From Nothophaeocryptopus gaeumannii (lineage: Eukaryota; Ascomycota; Dothideomycetes; Mycosphaerellales; Mycosphaerellaceae): DNA of 64,000 bases. The DNA lies in NCBI GenBank assembly GCA_031771865.1, contig JASISA010000019.1, positions 682,001-746,000 on the forward strand, read 5' to 3'. The notes beneath the pieces were generated by a model. The model had not been told where the DNA came from and made no database searches. It saw only the letters and a program-made list of their open reading frames with translations. Shown piece by piece: positions 33,913 to 44,942 of this stretch (positions are counted from its first letter, which is position 1; each line of letters opens with the position of its first letter). The position numbers and the translations under genes are program-made.

Positions 33913-34691
33913 ATGGCGAACTCTTATAACATCACTGCCAAAGAGACCTGGCCAAAGAGGTACTCTCACCTGAACGGAACTCCCGACGAGATCCTCGATC
34001 GCTTTGCAGTGTCCGAGCTTTGCCGCGCGTGGCCAGTGTATCGCGATGCGTCCGAATGGCAGAACTATCGAGATGCTTGGGCTGAGAAAGGATCGTACCT
34101 CTGGACCAGTAGGTGTTGCTCCTTTGACCGTCATCGTCGATGCTAACCTTTGGTCTAGCTTGGGGCGGAGGTGTTGATATCGACGACTTCATCGAGATCT
34201 CCAAGAAAGGTCGAGCTGCTGGGGATTTCATCATGCACCGTGAGAATGGTACTCTCGTCGATCTGAATCCCGCAACTCAGAGGGCGGTGGGAAAGATGAA
34301 GGCCACAATCACCCAGCGCTTCACATTCCCAGAAGCGTCAATGGATGTTGAGTGCGACTGTCGCTTCATCATGTTCTGCAGAAAGGTCCCGAGCAAGACA
34401 GCCGGAGTCATGGAATGGAAAATCCAGTATGTGAAGCTCTTCTATGAGAAAGATAAGGCATTGGCGGTCGACGGGCAACCACTCCCCAAGTTCGACGAGG
34501 CTGAGCTGGCAAAGTATCCTGAAGGCTATCAGTACCTGCGAGTTGCTCAGGGTCGTCTTGGTCATAACATGCTGTTCGACTTGCCGAATATGCAGAATGA
34601 GGGCTTCTACGAGCTCTACGGTGCTATGGGTGCTTGGCTGGAGGGCAAAGATGAGGAGGTGAAGAAGATGCTGGGTGTGCCGGGTGCTTAA
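33913..34691 (+). CDS. SnoaL/NTF2-like domain protein
   Basis: Exons 33913-34108 and 34159-34691 flank a 50 bp phase-1 intron (GTAGGT...GCTAAC...TAG) and give 242 aa. The fold pattern is SnoaL_4-like: an N-terminal helix (DEILDRFAVSELCRAWPVY), then DWAxxxx-type YRDAWAEKGSYLWTTW, an IDDFIEISKKG helix and strands through ATITQRFTF, DVECDCRFIMFCRK and WKIQYVKLFYEKDKALAVDG. In such folds a His/Asp pair in the pocket can act in isomerisation, dehydration or hydroxylation, but no specific chemistry can be read. No biosynthetic cluster is nearby. The junction LWT-TWGGG restores the conserved Trp region, supporting the splice. Confidence 0.82.
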
Positions 34692-34976
34692 CGCTTGCAA
34701 GAGAGGATGTCAATCAGATGAGATAGTACGATCACTTACGAATAAACGTTTTGGTGTCATGAGGCACTCTGTCTCGCGTAATTCTCATGTAATGACGGGG
34801 GAAGACTTGAAGTTCACTTGCGATCCTTCGAATGGCTCGGATGATCGGGCCGGAACGGGAGCGAGCGAGTGGATCGCCAGGACCCTGTCCTGTCATGAGA
34901 TCTTGCTTTGTGAAACACAGTCGCGACAGCTTTCATGTGAACATCAACATATCGCAAACAGAGTTCACTTGCCAGT

Positions 34977-36368
34977 ATGGCAGCTCCACGGCTGCCATTT
35001 CTTTGGCCGATGCTGGCGAAAGGATTTGAAGTGTCAACTCCCTCCGTGCGCTCAGCCAGAGCGACTGCGCGCATAAAGGCCTTTCATACCTCATCGCCGC
35101 GAAGGAAGCCAGACATTATTCCTCAACAACAACGATATGGCACCGCAAACCAGCCGCCGCTCCATCTTGGTAGTGGCGATAAAGCCACTACTCAGCAAGA
35201 GAAGAGGGAAACAGAGCAAGAAGGCCAACAAGAGAAAGCAGAACAGAAGAGGGCATTGCCAAAGATAGGCGAGAAGTTACAAAATGCTGGAGAGGCCGAG
35301 ATACAGGCAAAGAAAGAGCAAGCGCTCAAGCAGGCCGACGAAAAGGCTAAGAAGACTAAGAAGACTGCTCCGACGACGGTTGATGGCAGCTCGGTAGCTG
35401 CCCTGGAGACAGATCCCATGCTGGACGCTGAGGACTCACGACCTCCAGACAAAGCGCCTGGATCTCCGGACACTCCACCCGATAAGCCTCTCGAATCACT
35501 ACTCAATACTGTACCAGATCCGAGCGAGCATTCAGAAGAGCAGAAATCGCAAGGAAAGGCCACACCCGAGGACGAGCATCCGGATAGAACCTTTGATGAG
35601 CATAGCCCGCCAGTGAAAGCGCCTCATATCATAACTCCTCGCTACGTGCACCACTTTGACACATACGGCCTGGTCCGGCGCTTGGTGGATGATGGCTGGT
35701 CTGAGCCTCATGCTATCACCGTCATGAAGGCTACGCGACTGATGATGGCGGATAACATGGACTTGGCAAGGGAAGCGCTCGTGAGCAAATCGCAAGTGGA
35801 GAATGAGACATATCTCTTTCGAGCAGCATGCGCGGAGCTTAAGACAGAAGTTACAACTCGTCGCAAGGCAGAGCAAGAGAATATGCGAACTGAGCGCAAT
35901 CAGCTCCAGCACGAAGTCGAGATCCTGTCACAGAAACTCGGCCAAGAAAGCGCTGCCATGAAAGACGAGTTGAAGGGCATGTTCGACGATCGCAAAATGG
36001 CGGTCCGCAATGACGAACGTTTCATGGAGTCCAAGATTCAACGCCTAAACTACCAAATCACAGTCGACCTACAAGCCGACGCGAAATCCGACGTCGAAGG
36101 GCTGCGATGGGTCATGACGCGCAGGGTCATAATAGCATTGGGCGTTGTCGTCATGATGGTCCTTGGCTCACTGAGACTCTATAGTAACGCTGTGCATGAA
36201 CAAGAGTTGAATGCAAAACGGCAGGCTAACATGAGATCAGGTAGCACGCAGACAGACAATGGCAATGGGCGCGGCGGCTCGCAGAACGGAGGTGATATTG
36301 GTGGAGGGTCGCGCGATGATGCTTCTCCTGTTGGAGGGGAGATGTTGGTTTCTTTGCCGACTGGGTGA
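34977..36368 (+). CDS. mitochondrial DUF1640 protein (FMP32/MCUR1/CCDC90 family)
   Basis: An inner-membrane coiled-coil protein of the family that includes yeast Fmp32 and human MCUR1/CCDC90B, linked to cytochrome oxidase assembly and calcium-uniporter regulation. An intronless frame of 463 aa. The N-terminus (first 45 residues, many Arg/Ser, ending in FHTSSPRRK) fits a mitochondrial presequence. Residues 60-215 are low complexity, Glu/Lys/Pro-rich. The DUF1640 head begins near 227 with FDTYGLVRRLVDDGWSEPHA and continues through VMKATRLMMADNMDLA and LFRAACAELKTEV. A long coiled coil (about 290-375) and a single hydrophobic helix (about 384-401) follow. Unusually, about 60 Gly/Ser/Asn-rich residues follow the helix; most relatives end soon after it. 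Confidence 0.87.
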   Translation: MAAPRLPFLWPMLAKGFEVSTPSVRSARATARIKAFHTSSPRRKPDIIPQQQRYGTANQPPLHLGSGDKATTQQEKRETEQEGQQEKAEQKRALPKIGEKLQNAGEAEIQAKKEQALKQADEKAKKTKKTAPTTVDGSSVAALETDPMLDAEDSRPPDKAPGSPDTPPDKPLESLLNTVPDPSEHSEEQKSQGKATPEDEHPDRTFDEHSPPVKAPHIITPRYVHHFDTYGLVRRLVDDGWSEPHAITVMKATRLMMADNMDLAREALVSKSQVENETYLFRAACAELKTEVTTRRKAEQENMRTERNQLQHEVEILSQKLGQESAAMKDELKGMFDDRKMAVRNDERFMESKIQRLNYQITVDLQADAKSDVEGLRWVMTRRVIIALGVVVMMVLGSLRLYSNAVHEQELNAKRQANMRSGSTQTDNGNGRGGSQNGGDIGGGSRDDASPVGGEMLVSLPTG

Positions 36369-36531
36369 GCACTGTGCGTGTCCAATGCTTCCAAGATTGT
36401 TTGGATACATGTATCACCTCTGTTGCACTTGCATAGATCATAGATTACGATACCCCAAGAAGAAGGATAAAAGGCTCTTGATTTGTATTATCAAATTTGC
36501 ATTTCCACATCGCACACTATCTTGTTTTCTT

Positions 36532-38381
36532 TTACATCGGCCTCGCTTCAAACTGTCGATCCGCATAGTACTTATACACCTTCGCCGTCTTCACGCGCAA
36601 ATGCTTTCCTTTCCAGATGAAGAAGGCCGAGAAAGACAAGATAAAAGTTCCAATCGCGCCAATGGTATTGAACACATTCGCCATACCAACCCCATCAATC
36701 CAAGCCGGAATAGCAAAGACGAAAATCGTGCTGAATGTATTGCGCAGGAACGTCAGTGCAGTGAGCGCGTCTCCAATAATCTCTGTGGTAACAATAATCA
36801 GCATCCCATCCCATCACCAGAGACATCTGAATCGAATGGGGTGACTCACCATTATAAGCATCCAACATATACGTCAACGCAATGGACTGCAACGGTCCAC
36901 TTCCAAAATTACACAGCCCAAACGCCAATGCAACTTGTACCCAACTCCACCCCTTATCAAGCGAATATCCGAACCACCAGGCCCCAGCCAGCTGGAAAGG
37001 AATAAACGGTACGAAAACCCAAAATCGATACTCGGGCTCGTAGATACCGCCATTTCTCTTGGCCAGCTTGATCGCGATATAGTCGCTGATCGGTCCGCAG
37101 ATGACTGTTCCGAGGGTACCGCCTATGAAGGGGGCGAGGGACATGAGACCGATTTGGGAGGCGTTGAAGTTGTAGGGTGGGTCGAGCATGTATGTCGATA
37201 GAGTAGTCGTCATGACGGTTGCCCAGGCCAGGAGGATAGCGTAGACGAGCGAGCAGAATGCTACTCCGGGCACGGTGACTAGGATACAGAAGGGTTGCCA
37301 GGAGTGGCGGAGGAAAGTGGACCAGCTGCCTGGGGAGGTTGTGGTGAGGGCGAGTTTCTGCCAGTAGGTTTTTCGGGGGATGTTGGGATTTATGTAGATG
37401 ACGCTGAGACGGCGGGCATCTGGTTGAGAGCCGGTTTCGGAGTCTGCGTCGACGATGGGTGGTTTGGCTTCCTTTTCGTTGCCGTAGTCGCCGTGTGTAT
37501 GACCGGAGGGGTCGGGGATGTTGTGGATAGCGGTCACGCTGCCTTGTCGGCCTTCCAGAGTTTCGACGTGGGTGAACTTGGTTTCCTCAAAGCCGAAGAA
37601 GAACATGACGATCTGAAGCCCAAAAAACACAGCACACCACCACCAGACCCAGCGCCAACCCATACTAACAGTTATGAAGCCTGCGGCCACGACTGCAAGG
37701 TTTGAGCCTACATTCCCTACCCAGATATAGATCGAATTCATCAGGCCACGCTGATGCACAAAAAACACATCCGCAATGGTCATCTGAATGAGTACTTCTG
37801 CCAGCGCTCCCAGCCAGCATTGCAGCGCGTTCACTGCACAAATGTTAGGACACACTTATTAGATTCCGAGACTTTACCTACCGCCCCACCAATCTCCTGC
37901 TGTCATCGTTTTGGCTGCCCAGATGGAAATGCCAAATTGGGCAACAGTGCTGAAGCAGTAGACAGATCGCGAGCCATATTTTAGGGCAAATGGAATGAGC
38001 ATTGGCGCGCCAAGGGCTAGGGTAGCACATCCGATGGCATAGCAGTTGGTCAACACCGTGGAAGAGAAGTTTAGCTCGTCTCCCATCGGTCCCCAGGTTG
38101 GCGATGTTGCATTGACGAAGGCGAATACCATCATAGCGTAGAAGGAGGCGAGGAAGTAGTTGAGGATCTTCTGGTATTTCGGCCAGTTCTGTTTTTGACA
38201 TCAGTCCGGCAGTCTCACTCGATCGCATAATAATACTTCATACCAGTGGATCGTTTGGATTGTCCGTTGGTCTTGGTTGCAGTACAATCTCCGCATCTTT
38301 CTTGTCGGTTCCAAGCAGCTGCGCAAGCTTGACCGTCCCCGGTGGCCAATCCGGGTCGCAGAAGCCATCGTACTCGGCCAT
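36532..38381 (-). CDS. MFS transporter, drug:H+ antiporter (DHA1/HOL1-like)
   Basis: A 12-helix plasma-membrane transporter candidate. Four exons (38381-38244, 38188-37882, 37833-36850, 36782-36532) with introns of 55, 48 and 67 bp give 559 aa. Junctions restore natural sequence: DPL-NWPKYQK, GDWWG-VNALQC and LDAYN-EIIGDAL. Helix 1 starts at ILNYFLASFYAMMVFAFVNA. A long cytoplasmic loop with GRQGS, acidic stretches and RRLSVIYINPN separates the two six-helix halves. The second half includes CGPISDYIAIKLAKRNGG, an MFS loop motif. The N-terminal 45 residues are soluble, typical of the Hol1-like branch. The substrate cannot be inferred; no biosynthetic genes adjoin it. Confidence 0.88.
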
Positions 38382-39341
38382 GATGGGAAGAAATGCTAGA
38401 GCAACGCTACAGATGCAATGTGAAAGACAGATTCTTTGCGAAGTCAACTACCTATGTATTATCTGCGGATATAAGGTATTTATCTATGTGGCCATTCTCG
38501 CAAGTCGCAGGATGGAAGGTCCAAGAGCGCAGCGGCAGTTGCAGAGATCTGCGGCCAACTGATAGGAAAGTCTAGAAGGCCAGGACCAATCCTCGACGCT
38601 GCTACCGATTCAAGCTCCAATCGTAGCGCTTTTCCTTCTAGTCTAGATAAGGTCGGATGGGATTGCCGGGAACGCATTGTCGTTTCAGGAAGCTGCTGTA
38701 GGAGCGCAGATGTTTCTTTTGTGGTCGATAGCCCCGAGATGCGCGTGCAGTCTCCATCTACGACAATGTTACCATTGCATGTTTCCCACGAGAGGGCAAG
38801 GATCCTGACAAAGGAAGTCAAGTCACTCGGTACTGATAAAGCGCGGCCGCGGCCTCGGATGCGGCCGCCGAAAAGGTGGACGCTGGGCAGGTCAGGAGAG
38901 TCGGTCCGACATGTTGTCAGTGAAATATTTCCAACGCTTGCCGGTCTGTTGATATCTCTCATCGTCCTCCTCTTATTCCATCTGGTGATGTCCAAGAGAT
39001 GGCCATACCTCTGAAGGTATCCCTAGGTAGTATCAGTATCAGGTCTGCTGCCAGCAAAGGCTTGGTAGTGAAGCCTGTTCCTACCGCACGTCGTAAGGGA
39101 GGGGCCTGCGTGCGGTTACGTCGCAAGACTAAACAAAGAAAGGCGTTCTACAGCCAAGACATCCATTGATCTCAGATGCTGGAGTAGTGAGGATGTTAGT
39201 GAGGCGCGCAAAAAAAAAGAGGAAGACGGAAGAGTGAAGAAATAAAAGGTTGGAAGATGAGGTTGTGATGGATGGGATGGACTCCGAACCCCGACCAACT
39301 CCGCAGGACTACTCATTCCTTCTCACCCATCGACCAACCGC
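38382..39341. other. intergenic region
   Basis: It contains a 171-codon minus-strand frame (38480-38995) without introns, motifs or hydrophobic segments that I recognise. It may be chance or a lineage-specific gene, and I do not support it as a CDS. The rest is empty as far as I can see. Confidence 0.35.
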
Positions 39342-39710
39342 AGGCTGGAGTACTTCGAAGCCATCCTCATCTTGACCACGAACCGCGTTGAACAATTCGA
39401 CGAGGCTTTCTTTTCGCGAATCCACCTTGCGCTAAAGAATCCAGACTTGCAGCCTTGGATGCGCAAAGAGATTTCCGCGAATGCATTGAAGCGCTTCCCT
39501 TCGAACGAAGTCGATGTCAATTTCGAGACTGAATTGGACGACATCTCCAAAGTCCTTCTCAACGGCCTTGTCATCTCGTATGCTGTGCGTACTGCGAAGG
39601 CCATTGCGGATCAAGACAAGTCGAAGCTTTCTATTGGATATTTGAAGGATGACGTGAACGTGCAGCAGATTTCCATGATCTTTTGCTGGAGAAGAAAGGC
39701 GGGTTGGGCC
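39342..39710 (+). pseudogene. fragment of an AAA+ ATPase (C-terminal part only)
   Basis: The frame reads RRLEYFEAILILTTNRVEQFDEAFFSRIHLALKNPDL and continues through an alpha-helical lid-like part to GYLKDDVNVQQ. That is the sensor-1 (LTTNR), arginine-finger (FFSRI) and lid region of a fungal AAA ATPase. No Walker A or B region lies upstream in any frame. Near 39670 the natural ending appears to continue in another frame (HDLLLEKKGGLGQAK then stop), implying a one-base indel. I read it as a truncated, frameshifted relic. An exon of a gene with distant 5' exons is less likely, because the preceding 900 bp hold nothing matching. Confidence 0.65.
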
Positions 39711-39815
39711 AGGCCAAATGATATGGTACTGTATGCCAGGATTCAAAGACTAATTCTAAATTTGTCTTTGCACAGATATCCTTTTCGAGATCGAAAGTCG
39801 ATGGTCAATCATTAG

Positions 39816-40789
39816 ATGCTGCATGGGAGAGAACATGATAGTAGTTGTTGCTTAGAATGGGTTATATACCGGGAAGGCCCCAAGCCTTGACAATTTTGCT
39901 CGGCCTCCGACTCTGCTCCACGCACTGTGGCAGCGGCTTCGAATCTCGACCGTTTACGGCAACATGAGGACCCGGGAAGCTCTGTTCGTTCCTCTTCAGA
40001 AGCTTGTCTAGTCCATCTGGTCTTTACACTTTTGATTTTGTCATCGATCAGACCCTCCAAGGTATCATTGCAAGAGCCAAGGCAGCTGAAGCGCAACGAC
40101 CCCGAGTGTACATATCCTCTTTGCGCTCTTCTCCCGATAAGTCTCCTCTCTTTTGATATCTCTCAGAGCTAATGCACACAATCACCCAAGGGTAGAGTCC
40201 TCAGAAAAGAGGAAAGACGAGATTTGAGAGCTTACCCCATATTTCATCCTCAGCAGCGCTTCTGATCTACAGCCGACTTGACAGCAAAGCTCCAGCCAGA
40301 CTCTGACGCCACGGATACGACGTCCAGTGACGGAGACACTTTCGAAAGCCTAGAAAGGATACATTCGCAGCAGCGGCACAAGATGTCATGGTCATCACTG
40401 AGCACTTTCTCGCTGGTGGACTTTCATGAGAAGTTATGAGACTTCGTCGTCCTGCGCCCAACGTGGGTCAATGATAGAGCAAGCTACGAAGAGGTCGAGT
40501 ATGATATACACAGCAGCATTTTGTCCTTGTAAGTTTCACCTCGATTGCCGGTACCGTCCTCGGAAAGTTCCAGATCGATAGGCCAGATATATCGCATGAA
40601 CCCGAGTCGGCATTTCAAGAGCTATCTATTACGCATAGGTTAGACCTTAACGGATGCGTAACTTCCAGGAGGCCCATGCCGTTTGGTCTCTCGTTTGATC
40701 TGTGCTTTCGGGGCAATTGTGTAACTCTTCGCTGTTTGGAATCAGCCTTTACAATCTGGGATTCCATCTGATACTACCCAAAGCTCAAG
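39816..40789. other. intergenic region between two relics
   Basis: About 970 bp with no supported gene on either strand. Confidence 0.35.
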
Positions 40790-41434
40790 ATGCCAAGCAT
40801 CAGCGAGCCCATCATCATAGTAGGAGCAAGTATATTTGGCCTATCGACCGCGATGCATCTGGCTCTGAGAGGCTACACCAACATCACGGTCTTCGACAAA
40901 CATCCCTATGATCAATCTCAATACTCTTACTTCAAAGGCGCAGATGCGGCTTCAGCAGACCTCAACAAGATGATTCGTTCAGCGTATGGAGGCGTCTCGA
41001 TATACCGGGACCTCACGCTCGAAGCCATTGAAGGATGGAAAGAACGGAACGCCGAGCTCGAGGCAGGAAAAGACTTTCCACCTGGACTATCCAAAGGCGA
41101 CCGGGTTTTCATCCCGAATGGAGACCTTATCTTGACCGATAAAGACGAGTTGAGTCCTTTTGATCGAGCGAGTGTGGAGAGTATGGAAGCCGCCGGACAT
41201 CATCACTCTTAACTATTGATGCATGATACCAAACATTGGAAAATCGCTCAGAGTAAGGGATTCGGCTTTGCGATCGACCCTTTCCAACGGCAAACGAAAG
41301 GCAAGGACCTGAGACCGGCGATTCTGGACACGACGGGTGGGACGGCGGTCGCTGAGAAGGCGTGTTGGTTTGCGATGTGGAAGGCGAGCAGGTCGATGTC
41401 ATGGAGGGTGTTGGAACGGATAGGGAGGCATTGA
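40790..41434 (+). pseudogene. broken FAD-dependent oxidoreductase (DAO/fructosyl-amine oxidase-like)
   Basis: The ATG at 40790 opens a frame with an N-terminal FAD-binding Rossmann start (IIIVGASIFGLSTAMHLALRGY, then ITVFDKHPY) and KMIRSAYGG, as in fructosyl-amino-acid oxidases and sarcosine oxidase-like enzymes. A single in-frame TAA at 41210-41212 interrupts it after AGHHHS. The same frame then continues LLMHDTKHWKIAQSKGFGFAIDPFQ to DTTGGTAVAEKACWFAMWKA before it degenerates and stops at 41434. No intron can remove the stop without losing conserved sequence. The second glycine of the GxGxxG motif is Ser. The C-terminal half of the enzyme is missing or unrecognisable. The family is fairly sure; the substrate is not. 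Confidence 0.78.
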
Positions 41435-43079
41435 AGGCCTGGTGATGAGGCAACTTGGGTATGGAGAAGACCTTGTGAACGTCTTAACGGAAGGCAGTGC
41501 CAAGACAAGGGCTTTAGGCAACACGCAGCCGGCTCCAGACAAAAGTTCCAAGTCGGCGCCGATGCAGGCGAGGCTGTGATTCCGAAAGTCGATGTTGAGA
41601 AGGGAGAAAAATTGATAGGGCCCCGAGTTTGGCCGGTCGATGGCCGCGTTACGACTACTATTCCAAGACGAAACGGTCCTTTAGGAATTTGTGTAACAAG
41701 CTGCAGGATTGCTCGTTCTTCCACGGCGAATGTGTAAGTTTTGAGGAGCCTTGTAGGGGCTTTGTAGGAGTCTGTAAGTGTCGGGTTGCGTCAAAGGAGC
41801 TGACGACGCCTATACGAAGGACATCCAATGGCTTCAATGTGTTACCAGGCACGCGACAGCAGTAGTCCCTGGATATGCTAGTAATGACTCGCATTGAATT
41901 TGGACCTCATGGTCGCCAAGAATTGCTGTGGTACCGCACGTCATGGCGTGTTGCATGTGTAAGTCAACTCAGTGATACACGTAAGATGCTGAGAGGATTC
42001 GTGAGTCGGGCTGAATTCCAGGTCGTAGCTTCCTCACCGCATGGACAGCACAAAGGAGTTCTGGTATCGTCAGTCTCGTTGGAGCTTGCACGCGACAAGG
42101 CGAGGCACGCAAGATGACCGGTGGTGAACAGTGTCGCCTGCTCAGCAATACGAAAAGTGGCCTCTTATTCGAGCCCAAACGGAAGCCTCAATCCTCGCGT
42201 TGCCATATCGTACTCTGGCAGAATTATTCCGCACGCGTAATGTGCGAATTTGCTGCTTCCACGAGGTAATAGGATCGAATTTGTGGTAAGCTCTCCCATG
42301 ACGGCGTCATAGCCAGCAATCACGAACGGTGCCTTGAACGGCAGCTTCGATGGCGTATAACCTGGACGGCTATCCGCTGGCGAGTGTTCGGACGGACCAG
42401 GATGCGTACGACTGTATCATCGTTTAGGTTAAGCAAAAGACCCAAGCCTCTGCAACCAGGCCAAGACAGGCATCGGAGATGAATGTGAAAGGGTCCAAGC
42501 GCTGCGTGAAATGCGGAGCTGACGTGCAGCACCGTGTAGACAGCCAATCAGGTGGTGACTGAGAACACGCCTCTGATCCGCCTCCGCCTTCTGGACATCT
42601 GCTCTGATCTGTTGTGAAGCATGTGCATTGTTTTTGCGATCAGCTGCGCTGGTCGCGGCGGTGTGTTGAGAGGCGTAACGAACGGTTGGTTCTCGGGTCT
42701 AACGATAAGAATCGTGTGTGCCCGCGTGAGCTGTATTCTTTGCCTTCATCGCCGTGACAGTCGACATCGACATCCGCATCCCCACCGGCTGTAGCGTGCA
42801 GCAGATTTGGCAGGCGAGGTCGCGGTGGCTGTCGAAGGGCACCTCTAGCGCGCCTATCAAAAACGGCCTGTTCTGGCCCGCGCTCGTCTTCCGAGACCGT
42901 TCTGTGCTACAGTACAGCACCCAGCCGCGTGGACGCGTGCTCATCCAGCATCTGTCTGTTCCTCAGCATCAACATTCTATCTGCAGGCGTGGGTTGTTTG
43001 GAGTTCTTGAAGAGCTGGACATTGTTGGAGATTGAGTTTGGATTTTGAAGAGCGAGATCGATTTGCCTGATCGGAGGCA
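41435..43079. other. intergenic region
   Basis: About 1.6 kb. The first 250 bp may hold further decayed remains of the FAD oxidoreductase. The remainder contains no supported gene and ends with the promoter and leader of the AIM6-like gene. Confidence 0.35.
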
Positions 43080-44562
43080 ATGGCTGCTGACAAAGCATCC
43101 ACGCTCCACTCGTCCTTTCCGTTGGACGATGACCGACGAACAAGCCACTCTTCCACTTCCACCCTTCACAACAACTCTGACGTCTATCGAGACTCCTTCG
43201 ACGACGATGGAGACGAACCTGGCTATTTCAATCACAACAGGGGGCGGAAGACCTTCTTGGGGTGGATCCTTGGCATGACCATCCGCAGGCGGCGGAAGTC
43301 TGTTGATGACTTCACAAGAGATGGCATACTGAAACGACACGCATCGCCGCGGGAGGTGCGAAGAGGGCGGCGGTCATATGTGGCTGGTCTCTGCAAGCGT
43401 GCGATATTGATTGTGCCACTCGCTGCGTTGATGTTCTTGTGAGTTGAGATTACCACTCGCGCTTGAGCCGTTCTCTCTAACATTTCTCAGTGGCGTTCTG
43501 CATATCCTCCAAGTACTAACAGGGAGAGCATGGTTATTCTGGGATCAGGACGCCCTCGATGAGTTCCTTCCGGACTGGGGTCGACCTGGTCACGCTGGTG
43601 AAGGTCTGGTCGAATATCCCACGGACGCCACTCGGGATGTAATACCGATCCGATGCCATTCGCACAACGACTACTGGCGAAGAGTACCACTTTACGATGC
43701 TATCCACTGGGGATGCACCGGCGTTGAAGCAGATGTCTGGCTGTTCGACGAAGAGCTCTACGTGGGGCATAACACTGCGTCGCTCACTCGGAACCGAACA
43801 TTTACGAAAATGTACGTGGATCCTCTAGTCGAGCTGCTGGACAGCATGAACCCCAACACGACCTTTGCAAACACGATCTCGCATGGAGTATTTGATACGG
43901 ACTCAAGCCAAACCCTAGTCCTACTAATCGACTTCAAAACCTCCGGTCGCGAGACCTTCCCCTACGTACAAAACCAACTGTCTGCCCTTCGCGAAAAGGA
44001 CTACCTAACATATTGGAACGGTACATCCATCGTCGAACGAGCAATCACAGTCGTCGGAACGGGTAACACTCCCTTTGACATGGTCGTCTCAGACACAACC
44101 CGCCGAGATATCTTCTTCGACGCACCTTTAGACAAAATGTGGGAACCCGAAGACGAAGCCGAAAAGACCACCCTCACACGAGAGCGAGACACACCTCCCA
44201 CATTCACCCTCAAAGCCCCCTCAGGCGGCCAAGGCTCCGTCGGCACCGACCCCTCAACATCTTTCAACTCCTCCAATTCCTACTACGCCTCAGTGTCCTT
44301 CACCAAAGCTCTCGGATTCGTCTGGCGAGGCCACCTCACCCACCGCCAACGAGACATTATCCGCGGACAAATTAGAGGAGCGCACAGACGAGGATTGAAG
44401 GCGAGATACTGGAATACTCCATCCTGGCCGGTCAGTTTGCGGAATCATGTGTGGCATGTGCTCATGGAGGAAGGGGCGGATATGTTGAACGTGGATGATC
44501 TGAAAGGCGCCGCGGTGGAGAATTGGAGGGCGAGGGTTCATGGGTTTTGGTGCAGATCATAA
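43080..44562 (+). CDS. AIM6: AIM6-like PLC-type phosphodiesterase-fold protein
   Basis: Fungal 'altered inheritance of mitochondria 6' family, a PLC-like phosphodiesterase fold with unknown substrate. Exons 43080-43438 and 43491-44562 with a 52 bp phase-2 intron (GTGAGT...CTAAC...CAG) give 476 aa. The N-terminal 95 residues are polar. One membrane helix spans about 105-130 (AILIVPLAALMFF-GVLHILQVL, crossing the junction). The luminal or extracellular domain starts with IPIRCHSHNDYWRRVPLYDAI and GVEADVWLF, giving the His/Asn/Asp/Glu metal-site pattern of glycerophosphodiester phosphodiesterase-like folds. It continues with LVLLIDFKT and ends near GADMLNVDDL. It is probably a type II membrane protein. 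Confidence 0.9.
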
Positions 44563-44942
44563 GAGGAGCATGGCAAGAAGGAGGGGTTGGGGATGAAGCA
44601 CGAGTTGGGAACGAGAACGTCCTGATGGTATCACGAATACGGTGCGGAGGTAACTTTGTTCCCAAGGACACAACGATAAAAACTCTGGATACCCTCATCA
44701 CCACCTCATGATTGAATGAAATAGAATTAGCGCAGCCTAGTCTAGCGTAGGACTGGCAACATTGGCATTTAACCATTTGGTCTTCTCCTCTCATGCATAC
44801 TAGCAATAGAACTCCCAGAAGAAACTCCTCTGTGCTGTTTTTTGTACATCCTGAGATCGTCGAAGCAGAGAAAGGGTATTTCGCGCAACCCCCCGAATCA
44901 GGCATGCACCATCACCCATATACCGTCTGTTTCCCCAGCCGT
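44563..44942. other. convergent 3' intergenic region
   Basis: A 380 bp spacer between the stops of the AIM6-like gene and SCC3. No gene is seen. Confidence 0.4.

Noticed and set aside
36259..37005. 248-codon plus-strand frame
   Set aside because: It overlaps the end of the DUF1640 gene in another frame and then runs antisense to the MFS transporter. Its composition is random.
38480..38995. 171-codon minus-strand frame as a gene upstream of the MFS transporter
   Set aside because: No recognisable domain, signal or splice site; it lies among gene relics. It was kept only as a note in the intergenic entry.
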